5,289 nt of DNA. Origin: Puniceicoccales bacterium. Lineage in GTDB: Bacteria; Verrucomicrobiota; Verrucomicrobiia; Opitutales; LL51. Under the pieces are notes generated by a model. That model was not told where the DNA came from. It did not search any database and saw only the letters and a program-made list of their open reading frames with translations. Every line of letters begins with the position of its first letter. Within the stretch, counting starts at the first letter, position 1. The position numbers and the translations under genes are program-made. This document shows positions 1 to 5,289 of the stretch, in pieces. The DNA is taken from contig JAITJQ010000076.1 of the NCBI GenBank assembly GCA_031278845.1, positions 1-5,289 on the forward strand, in the 5' to 3' direction.

Positions 1-1
1 C

Positions 2-33
2 AGGCCCCCCCGCGGCGCAGCCGCGGGGGGCCT
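2..33. repeat. Module A: GC-rich hairpin with three-base loop
   Basis: Arms 2-16 and 20-33 are complementary apart from one bulged C (seven C against six G), with loop GCA at 17-19. It is almost pure G+C and would be very stable. It has no counterpart next to module B in the right-hand copy, so it is either an optional module or belongs to another element. No T-run follows it on either strand, so it does not look like a classical intrinsic terminator. Confidence 0.8.
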
Positions 34-39
34 TTGGCC

Positions 40-85
40 TTAGCGGATTGATCCAGTGGCGGATGCCACTGGATCAATCCGCTAA
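40..85. repeat. Module B: perfect 21-bp inverted repeat
   Basis: Arms 40-60 and 65-85 are perfectly complementary over 21 pairs around the four-base loop GGAT (61-64). The outer half contains GCGGATTGATCC, which is kept in the right-hand copy. The inner half differs there and pairs only partly. Confidence 0.9.
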
Positions 86-149
86 ACCAGGTCCGGGAGG
101 CGGTGCCTCCTGGCGGGGATTCTAAGGGCGCGCAGCCCTTAGGCAAAAA

Positions 150-1484
150 CTAAGCGACTCGTTCGACAATTAGATCATTTTGTGTCGGTCGTTTGGGGGC
201 CAAGCGGTAAGAGGAGCGCAAAAATTCCAATGCCGACTCCAAATTAATTTCGTCATTGTAATGGATCATCATGAGTGCTTCGCCCTGTTTCACCTGATAG
301 CCAATTTTTTTAACATCGGAAACGCCGACCATATGGTCAATGGATCCATCCCGCTTGCGTGCCAGAATTTGGACGCCATGTGCTAGCATTTCCGAATCGA
401 TGGTATGGACGTAGCCCCGTTTAGCCGCCGGCAATTTTTTTACATACTTTGCCTTAGGAAACTTATCGGGATCATCGATGTAGCTTGGATCGCCACCCTG
501 AGCTTCGATCATTTCGCGCAATTTTCCGAGGGCAACGCCATCGGTTAAATGTTTACGCACCATTTGTTTAGCCGAGAGTGTTGAACCGGCGACTCCGGCC
601 AGACGCACCATTTCCATACCTAGGCGTAGGATGAGCTCGTCCAATTCGGGATCACTTTCGCCCCGTAGTAGTCGCAAAACTTCCTGCATTTCGAGTCCTG
701 TTCCCACGCAATTCCCTAGGGGTTGATTCATATCCGTGATCAATGCGACGCATTTGCGATTCATAGATTTTGCGACACGGGTTACCATACGGCCCAATTG
801 TTTGGCGTTTTCGACATCGCGCACATAGGCCCCATTACCCCATTTGACGTCGACTACCAGACTATCTGCGCCCTCCGAAAATTTCTTACTCAATAGACTA
901 CTGGTTAGCAATGGGATACTCGGAACCGTTCCCGTTTCCCTACGTAATTTAAAAAGGAACGTATTAATCGGCGTAATTTCCGGGCGTTGTTCGATAACTG
1001 CGCAGCCAGTTTGCTGCAATTGTTTAACGAACTGGTCTTGAGGGATATTCGTTTGAAACCCGGGAATGGAGCGCAATTTGTCGAGATCACTGATCACGAA
1101 ACCCTCCTCTTCGCCAATCATCGACGGGATTGCGACACCACAGGCCGCCGCTAAAGGGATCAAAACTAAACCCGTTTTGTCGCCGACGCCACCGGTTGCG
1201 TAGCGATCCAGTTTTGGTTTCGTGATGCGGGGGAGTTCGAATACTTCACCGGTCAGCATCATTTCCTCGGTAAACACAGCAATTTCCTGGGGAGTCATGC
1301 CCTGAAAATAGACTGCCATAGCCCAGGCGGCGAGCTGATGATCTGGTATGGTTTTATCCAAAATCGAATTTGCAATGAAGCGCATTTCGTCATCTGTAAA
1401 TTCTCCACCGTCCCGTTTTTTTTCGATAAGGTACGCGTAGGAGGGTCTAATAAAGTCCCGTGAAATTGTATGATCTCTTTCCAT
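150..1484 (-). CDS. Thymidine/pyrimidine-nucleoside phosphorylase homologue with altered phosphate site
   Basis: Full-length member of the DeoA/PdP family, which reversibly cleaves pyrimidine (deoxy)nucleosides with phosphate in cytosolic salvage. Seen (numbered from the ATG): N-terminal helical domain about 15-85 with LIEKKRDGGEFT near 19-30; central alpha/beta domain with TGGVGDKT (97-104), DLDKLRSIPGF (133-143) and SIPLLTSSLLSKK (189-201); C-terminal PYNP_C-like domain from about 355. Residues aligning with E. coli Arg171, Ser186 and Lys190, which hold the base, are present (181, 196, 200). The normal phosphate residues and the loop SGRGLGHTGGT are not: the loop reads IGEEEGFVISD (123-133), and Lys84-His85-Ser86 become Arg-Tyr-Ala. 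Phosphorolysis is therefore doubtful and the substrate cannot be named. Start: an in-frame TTG lies three codons upstream (1493); the ATG at 1484 is preferred. Neither has a clear ribosome binding site. About 444 residues is the usual family length. It has its own promoter candidate and seems separate from the pilus-like operon. Confidence 0.88.
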   Translation of the reverse strand: MERDHTISRDFIRPSYAYLIEKKRDGGEFTDDEMRFIANSILDKTIPDHQLAAWAMAVYFQGMTPQEIAVFTEEMMLTGEVFELPRITKPKLDRYATGGVGDKTGLVLIPLAAACGVAIPSMIGEEEGFVISDLDKLRSIPGFQTNIPQDQFVKQLQQTGCAVIEQRPEITPINTFLFKLRRETGTVPSIPLLTSSLLSKKFSEGADSLVVDVKWGNGAYVRDVENAKQLGRMVTRVAKSMNRKCVALITDMNQPLGNCVGTGLEMQEVLRLLRGESDPELDELILRLGMEMVRLAGVAGSTLSAKQMVRKHLTDGVALGKLREMIEAQGGDPSYIDDPDKFPKAKYVKKLPAAKRGYVHTIDSEMLAHGVQILARKRDGSIDHMVGVSDVKKIGYQVKQGEALMMIHYNDEINLESALEFLRSSYRLAPKRPTQNDLIVERVA

Positions 1485-1525
1485 CGTAATCAAATTAGTT
1501 TTGTCTTGCCAACAAACCCAATGCT

Positions 1526-1553
1526 ATTAGCGGAAAATTTTATAAAATGTCAA
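1526..1553 (-). promoter_or_regulatory. Sigma-70-like promoter candidate for the phosphorylase homologue
   Basis: On the minus strand a perfect TTGACA (1548-1553) is followed after 16 bases by GCTAAT (1526-1531), which matches four of six bases of TATAAT. Transcription would start near 1519, leaving a leader of about 35 bases before the ATG. The spacer is very AT-rich. The same ten bases, GTTGACATTT, occur in the leader of the pilus-like operon. Confidence 0.5.
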
Positions 1554-1575
1554 CTTAAATTGACTTTAAGGTTGA
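1550..1575. repeat. AT-rich inverted repeat overlapping the -35 element
   Basis: TCAACTTAAA (1550-1559) pairs with TTTAAGGTTGA (1565-1575), with one bulge and a five-base centre. A wider alternative pairing joins CAACTTAA (1551-1558) with TTAAGTTG (1577-1584), reaching into the last codons of the upstream gene. Because it covers most of the TTGACA box it could be an operator. It could also be a weak transcript end for the pilus-like operon, since a T-rich stretch follows on the minus strand. Confidence 0.5.
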
Positions 1576-1576
1576 C

Positions 1577-2410
1577 TTAAGTTGTTTTGGCGGTTGGAGA
1601 GGGATTTTTTGTAGCAAATTCTAATGAAAAATTACAGTAGTCTTTGCCGACTTTTTGCGAAAAATCGAGGGTCTTTTTTTCTTCGTCAATTTTTTTGAGC
1701 ACATATTGATCATCGCCGATGGAAAATTCTTCCCCTATGGAGGAAATGGAAATTTCTTTTTCATCGATTTTCGAACGCAGACGGATGTCGAATAGTTGGT
1801 CATAATATTTTTTTTCCGGCGTCAAAATTATTTCCCGATTGATATTGCGATCCATGATTTTTAGTTGCGGGTAACCTTGAATGGTTCCGTCGGGACCCTT
1901 TTCGGTAAAGCTCAAAATTTCAACGTTATGGCGTTTGATAATCTGCCCCAATTGTACTTGTAGCGATTCGTGGGTTTGTGCATCACCGAGCATAAAGCAA
2001 ATCGATGGATCCGTTTGGCCATCGACTGTAGGTCGATTGAAGTAGCCGGAAAATTGGAGGGGATAAATTTTTTTGCCCACTTTAACGACCTCGAAATTAA
2101 TCGTCGATTGACTTTTTTTCAGCCAGGGAAGTGTCGCTTTGAATTCCGTTCCTTCCCGTACGATGGTAGGCGATGTAAAGAGGTCGAAGGTCCAGTTTTC
2201 GCCATTGGGAGCCGTTTTTGGAGTTTTCCATGTAACATCTGCGATATCGATCGTTTCGCGTTCGACAACTGCGGACCGCTTCTGGGCTATCGGATTGGAA
2301 TTGGATTTTCCTTTATCGGAGCGTAAACGCCAAGCTTCGATCGCGCGTTCCACCGAAGCCGCTAAAAAAATAAGCGTAACGAAAATTAAGAACTTTGATA
2401 TTTTTGTCAT
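1577..2410 (-). CDS. Amuc_1099-like periplasmic pilus-locus protein
   Basis: Predicted 277-residue single-pass membrane protein. A short N-terminal helix (about 5-19) acts as a signal anchor, so most of the chain should be periplasmic. Residues 20-50 are a charged linker. The body contains ENWTFDLFTSPTIV (71-84), a Trp-Phe-Asp-Leu-Phe-Thr pattern I associate with verrucomicrobial proteins encoded beside PilM-like genes. A beta-rich stretch around 105-170 includes FSGYFNRP (120-127), and a second lies near 180-265. By position after a PilM/N-like and a PilO-like gene it occupies the PilP-like slot, which in type IV pili links the inner-membrane platform to the secretin; this role is inference. 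It starts in an ATGA overlap with the gene before it. GGAAG (2418-2422) lies seven bases upstream and is a good ribosome binding site, so this protein can be initiated independently. It is the last gene of the operon; no secretin gene follows. Confidence 0.8.
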   Translation of the reverse strand: MTKISKFLIFVTLIFLAASVERAIEAWRLRSDKGKSNSNPIAQKRSAVVERETIDIADVTWKTPKTAPNGENWTFDLFTSPTIVREGTEFKATLPWLKKSQSTINFEVVKVGKKIYPLQFSGYFNRPTVDGQTDPSICFMLGDAQTHESLQVQLGQIIKRHNVEILSFTEKGPDGTIQGYPQLKIMDRNINREIILTPEKKYYDQLFDIRLRSKIDEKEISISSIGEEFSIGDDQYVLKKIDEEKKTLDFSQKVGKDYCNFSLEFATKNPSPTAKTT

Positions 2411-3297
2411 TTTTTATCTTCCAGCTTCAGATCATTTTTTTCATCATCCTTTTCATCCCGAATAAATAACCATTCCAATATCATCGAAACCTTCACATTT
2501 TCCGTCGACAAAATGGTATTTCCGGAGGAATTTTTGTTTTCATCACCGATCGTCAATGCGCGTACAATTACCGGTAATCCATATTCCTGTAGCCTATTGA
2601 TGTAATTGCGGAGGGCGTTGGTATGGCAGGAAAATTCTAGGCTAAAAAGATAGGATTTCAGATCATTTTTCCGGATAGCGGTCGCCTTATTCTGATCCAA
2701 AGTCCCAGTACTATCACCGGATTTTTGGGTTTTGCTGTCGCTGTCGACGCTTTCCCGGGATAGACTATGCAGGTTCATACCGTAGACATTGGAGTCAAAG
2801 AGCAATATTAATAATTTTGCGATAATTTTACTTTGCTTATAGAGTGCATCGATATGCTTTTGGTCGGGAATCACATCTTTTTGGGCATAGGGTTCAAAGC
2901 CGAAAGCCGTATTGGAAGGGATATTGACGGCCGATTCCTTGGCGTAATTCGTCAGGAAATTGGTATAGGCCATCAATAAAAAATAAAAATCCACCTCATT
3001 CTTAGGCCTTTTGATCTTTAAAAATTCCAGATCAAGCGGTTTATGCGTTGCGGTATAGAGTTGGTAATCGATGTCGTAATCCTTTGATTTTTGAGTAATT
3101 TTCTGTAAATTTTCCTTCGAGGGAAAGGGGTTACCTTGGGATAACTTTTGGATTTCCTCCTTCGCGCTGCCATTGCTATCGCCTATCAAAATGATATATG
3201 CGTACCGACTCCAACACAAATGGCCCAGTGCAAAAATGACCAGGAGCAGCACGATGGGAAAACATATTTGTAAACTCCTATGCATTACCTTTTTCAT
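2407..3297 (-). CDS. Amuc_1100-like pilus-locus membrane protein
   Basis: Predicted 296-residue protein with one N-terminal membrane helix (about 9-28) and a periplasmic body. It matches the general plan of the Amuc_1100 family, whose founding member in Akkermansia is about 317 residues and is reported as an outer-membrane-associated host-signalling protein. Seen: a helical region about 43-75, NTAFGFEPY (129-137), and a C-terminal alpha/beta unit with YLFSLEFSCHTNALRNYINRL (216-236) followed by PVIVRALTI (242-250) and VSMILEWLFIR (270-280). This is the PilO/GspM-like ferredoxin fold expected for such proteins. A polar low-complexity loop (about 180-212) and a very charged tail (281-296) are probably disordered. 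Both ends overlap neighbours by ATGA. There is no ribosome binding site ahead of the ATG, so translation probably depends on coupling to the gene before it. Any host-signalling role should not be carried over from Akkermansia at this level of divergence. Confidence 0.82.
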   Translation of the reverse strand: MKKVMHRSLQICFPIVLLLVIFALGHLCWSRYAYIILIGDSNGSAKEEIQKLSQGNPFPSKENLQKITQKSKDYDIDYQLYTATHKPLDLEFLKIKRPKNEVDFYFLLMAYTNFLTNYAKESAVNIPSNTAFGFEPYAQKDVIPDQKHIDALYKQSKIIAKLLILLFDSNVYGMNLHSLSRESVDSDSKTQKSGDSTGTLDQNKATAIRKNDLKSYLFSLEFSCHTNALRNYINRLQEYGLPVIVRALTIGDENKNSSGNTILSTENVKVSMILEWLFIRDEKDDEKNDLKLEDKK

Positions 3298-5000
3298 AGC
3301 GCCATAATTTTAGATTTAGGATTGACTTTCATGGTACACCGGAAGGTGATTTGACCGTTTTCGGGAACATTTACCTTTATATCGCCGAGCTCAGCACAAA
3401 AGGGTAATTGGCGAATTTTATCAAACATCGCATTGAATTTAGTATTGAATTCCCGTTCCACATCCTTGGTAATCGCTACGTCACCGATGAACATTCTTCC
3501 TGTCATGCCGATCGTCGAGGTTACTTTAGGGTTCTCAACCACATTTTTCTTAGCCACTTTTGCTTCTTTTTCTCCTTTTGTGGCGGTAGTTTTTTTAGTT
3601 TCTTTGGTTTTGGAATCGCTATCTTTTGCGGGTTGCGTATTCCATGCGAATGAAGTGAGGTGGGCATTTTCTGCTTCGACGAAAATATTTTGTAGCGCAT
3701 TGAATAATTCGCACCATTTTCGATTCTGCTCAATGTAAACTAAGACATTGCCCAATAACTTTTTTTGTTCCCGAATGTGCTCATTAACGCTTTCGATTTC
3801 TCTGGAAATGCGTACCATCTCGCCCTGTTCGGCGAGCAATTTTTTATTGTAAACCTCGTCGGTGATATACTGACAATTGAGATACTGCGAAAAATACAAC
3901 AACGCCGATGCAAGACAAGTTAGTCCGGTGGTGAAATTTTGATAGAAAAACGATCCTTCCGGTTTCGCTCTGATGACGATTGTATCCGTCTGCAAATTGA
4001 CCACTTCGGCCAGTTGTTTTTTATCGAGTGTAGCCGTTGCGAGCAACCCGGGTAAAAAAGGCTCCATTACGGCAATAATATCCATTCCGATGGACGGTGA
4101 AATTTGCTGCTTAAAAGCGACCCGGTAGGGAATAATTTTTTGCTCTACTATTCCGCTCAGCCGCTGCTGAATGCCGTATAGTTGATCATGGCGACCTCCG
4201 ATAATCCAGCTAACACGACCATTTTCGCCAAAATATTGGTTGACCTGCTGAATAATCTCCCGATGGAGTTCCCCCCAAAATTCGTCTAATGCATATTGGA
4301 TAGCTGGATTGAATTTCTGTTTTTGCGCATTCTTGATGAGTCGGTAAATATCCTCTTCGGAACAACTTTGGTTAATAATTTGCGACATTTTTTTAGCTAA
4401 CGCATCCCATTTTATGGGTAACAAATGGGAAGCGATTTCTTCTCCTTTGCGAAAAACAAAGGAAAGGAGATTGCGACCAACATTGAGAAAAATGGTATCC
4501 GTACTCACTGTTTGCCGCTTACCCTCCTCGATAAACATGACAGGAGAAAGTAAGATTTTGGGTTTTCTAATCCCCACGGTTTCTAGCATTTCCTCCAATC
4601 TTGTCATCACCGTTTTGGGGGCTAGAAATACATGGGCAATATTATTCTTTCCAGTCCGGTAGACTCCGAATTTGAATTGCGAAATTTTATCGCCCAGCGA
4701 GTGTTCCAATTCAAAAAGTGTGGTTTTGACGAAATTTTCTTTGTGTAGATAAAAAACTTCGAGGGGAATGTAATGGGTCAATGTCGTCGAAACGAGAACA
4801 TCTGTCACTTTTTTGAGTAGTTTTGGTCTGAAAATTTTTAGCGCTTTCTCCAACCAATTTTCCTCATTTTGTCCAAAATATTCCGCCTGGACAATCTGGC
4901 TCGAAAGAATAAATGCGCGACCCTTCTGATCGGTAACTTGGCAAAGACATACGCTGTCATCCGCTACACATAATACTATTTTACTCTTATCCTTCGCCAT
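3294..5000 (-). CDS. PilM-PilN / GspL-like assembly platform protein (Amuc_1101-like)
   Basis: A 568-residue protein that looks like PilM and PilN joined in one chain, as in GspL. Residues 1-325 form a cytoplasmic actin-like (SHS2-containing) domain: the first strand KIVLCVADDSVCLCQV lies at 7-22, TIFLNVGRN at 169-177 stands in the phosphate-2 position, and WIIGGRHDQL at 265-274 is the double-Gly adenosine loop. A single membrane helix lies at about 356-375. A coiled coil follows at about 380-425, then a periplasmic PilN-like unit (LQNIF...LTSFAW, 436-453), a Lys/Thr-rich linker (457-490) and a final alpha/beta module (500-560). The expected role is the inner-membrane platform of a type IV pilus or type II secretion-like machine, contacting the two downstream proteins. 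The phosphate-1 motif lacks the usual Asp-x-Gly, so ATP binding is uncertain. It is the first gene of the operon. The ATG at 5000 has only AGG touching it and no spaced ribosome binding site; no other in-frame start is visible just upstream. Confidence 0.82.
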   Translation of the reverse strand: MAKDKSKIVLCVADDSVCLCQVTDQKGRAFILSSQIVQAEYFGQNEENWLEKALKIFRPKLLKKVTDVLVSTTLTHYIPLEVFYLHKENFVKTTLFELEHSLGDKISQFKFGVYRTGKNNIAHVFLAPKTVMTRLEEMLETVGIRKPKILLSPVMFIEEGKRQTVSTDTIFLNVGRNLLSFVFRKGEEIASHLLPIKWDALAKKMSQIINQSCSEEDIYRLIKNAQKQKFNPAIQYALDEFWGELHREIIQQVNQYFGENGRVSWIIGGRHDQLYGIQQRLSGIVEQKIIPYRVAFKQQISPSIGMDIIAVMEPFLPGLLATATLDKKQLAEVVNLQTDTIVIRAKPEGSFFYQNFTTGLTCLASALLYFSQYLNCQYITDEVYNKKLLAEQGEMVRISREIESVNEHIREQKKLLGNVLVYIEQNRKWCELFNALQNIFVEAENAHLTSFAWNTQPAKDSDSKTKETKKTTATKGEKEAKVAKKNVVENPKVTSTIGMTGRMFIGDVAITKDVEREFNTKFNAMFDKIRQLPFCAELGDIKVNVPENGQITFRCTMKVNPKSKIMAL

Positions 5001-5025
5001 CCTGAATCTCGACCTACCATCGGGA

Positions 5026-5053
5026 AAGCTAGAAATTTCATTGCAAATGTCAA
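5026..5053 (-). promoter_or_regulatory. Promoter candidate for the pilus-like operon
   Basis: A perfect TTGACA on the minus strand (5048-5053) lies in the same GTTGACATTT context as the candidate in front of the phosphorylase homologue. The -10 place, 16 bases on, reads TAGCTT (5026-5031) and matches only three of six consensus bases. The true promoter may be elsewhere in the AT-rich 5054-5083 stretch. Confidence 0.3.
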
Positions 5054-5083
5054 CGGGGAATTAACATTTTGCAAAATAATTAT

Positions 5084-5182
5084 CTAAGGGCTGCGCGCCC
5101 TTAGAATCTCCGCCAGGAGGCATCGCCTCCTGGACCTGGTTTTGCGGATTGATCCAGCGGCGATGCCACGGATCAATCCGCA
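5084..5182. repeat. Composite palindromic repeat island, right copy (modules D-C-B, inverted)
   Basis: This is the left island in reverse orientation. Module D lies at 5084-5104 (eight pairs, loop TGCGC). C lies at 5113-5133 (nine perfect pairs, loop ATC). B lies at 5143-5182, with outer arms 5143-5155 and 5170-5182 perfectly paired over 13 bases. The inner part of B is degenerate and two bases shorter than in the left copy. Module A is missing: after 5182 the two copies diverge completely. Module D again faces the genes, about 80 bases upstream of the first gene of the operon. Confidence 0.9.
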
Positions 5183-5289
5183 GGGCTGCTAATTTAAGAA
5201 AGAAAAATTAAGTGCCGCGGGCAACCCGCGCCCACAGTGCCCGGGTTTTGGGGGGCCAAAAAGAAAAAAAAATGCCAAACGCCACACGA
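5183..5289. other. Non-coding edge region with a small GC hairpin
   Basis: No gene is visible. An A-rich stretch (5191-5211) is followed by a six-pair hairpin, CGCGGG (5216-5221) with CCCGCG (5225-5230) and loop CAA, then a G-run (5250-5255) and an A-run (5264-5272). No recognisable terminator is present. An ATG at 5272 opens six codons to the window edge, which is too little to call a gene. Confidence 0.5.

Larger units (their letters stand above)
1..142. repeat. Composite palindromic repeat island, left copy (modules A-B-C-D)
   Basis: Four palindromes follow each other with short spacers. Module A is 2-33, B is 40-85, C is 93-113 (nine pairs with one G.T, loop GGT) and D is 122-142 (eight pairs, loop GCGCA). 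The reverse complement of 65-142 matches 5084-5161 at 73 of 78 aligned positions, spacers included, so the whole array is one repeat unit rather than unrelated hairpins. Module D lies nearest the coding DNA, ending seven bases from the stop codon of the phosphorylase homologue. The array resembles REP/BIME-type intergenic elements in style, but I do not recognise the family. It may extend beyond the left edge of the window. Confidence 0.9.

Noticed and set aside
122..142. Module D as an intrinsic terminator for the phosphorylase homologue
   Set aside because: The hairpin sits just past the stop codon, but no T-run follows on the minus strand; it may end transcripts in another way, and its second copy lies upstream of a gene rather than downstream.
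1..142. CRISPR array or tRNA-like structure
   Set aside because: The palindromes differ from one another in sequence and length, with no regular repeat-spacer pattern and no cloverleaf.
180..1090. Small open frames inside the phosphorylase homologue (180-386, 844-1041 on plus; 905-1090 on minus in another frame)
   Set aside because: They lie wholly within a convincing conserved gene, have no recognisable domains and no ribosome binding site evidence; they are shadow frames.
1110..1130. Frameshift explaining the unusual GEEEGFVISD loop
   Set aside because: The neighbouring frames do not yield the canonical loop, and conserved motifs resume in the same frame on both sides.
1970..2465. Two plus-strand open frames opposite the Amuc_1099-like gene
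   Set aside because: They overlap each other and the coding strand of a coherent operon gene; composition and content look like antisense reading.
3408..3738. Plus-strand frames and a minus frame at 3408-3738, including a very Phe-rich one
   Set aside because: The Phe/Ser-rich peptides are the antisense reading of the Lys/Thr-rich linker of the PilM-like gene.
4414..4662. Plus-strand 82-codon frame
   Set aside because: Lies inside the PilM-like gene on the opposite strand with no supporting signal.
5272..5289. ATG followed by five codons on the plus strand at the window edge
   Set aside because: Only six codons are visible and there is no spaced ribosome binding site; it could be a gene start, and the sequence beyond 5289 would decide it.

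Overview
The window reads as a chromosomal segment of a member of the Verrucomicrobiota (PVC group). The taxonomic signal comes from three consecutive minus-strand genes that resemble, in order and architecture, the pilus-like locus known from Akkermansia: a PilM/GspL-type protein (Amuc_1101-like), an Amuc_1100-like protein and an Amuc_1099-like protein. No database search was possible, so the genus is left open. The coding DNA is moderately AT-rich with many T/A homopolymer runs, whereas both outer edges are GC-rich palindromic repeats.

Layout, left to right: (1) positions 1-142, an intergenic island of four stacked palindromes; (2) 150-1484, minus strand, a full-length homologue of thymidine/pyrimidine-nucleoside phosphorylase whose phosphate-binding residues are almost all replaced; (3) 1485-1576, a short AT-rich gap with a promoter candidate and an overlapping inverted repeat; (4) 1577-5000, minus strand, three genes joined by two ATGA stop/start overlaps, clearly one translationally coupled operon; (5) 5001-5083, a leader with a promoter candidate; (6) 5084-5182, a second copy of the palindromic island in inverted orientation; (7) 5183-5289, non-coding sequence with a small GC hairpin.

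The three operon proteins fit an inner-membrane assembly platform of a type IV pilus or type II secretion-like machine. The first has a cytoplasmic actin-like domain, one membrane helix and a periplasmic PilN-like part. The second and third are single-pass membrane-anchored periplasmic proteins in the PilO-like and PilP-like places. In Akkermansia the following gene is a secretin (from memory of Amuc_1098). Here that place is taken by the phosphorylase homologue, which has its own promoter candidate and is probably a separate function.

The observations most worth following are the phosphorylase homologue with its altered active-site loop, and the modular palindromic repeat, whose two copies bracket the four genes in inverted orientation and show one compensatory stem change.
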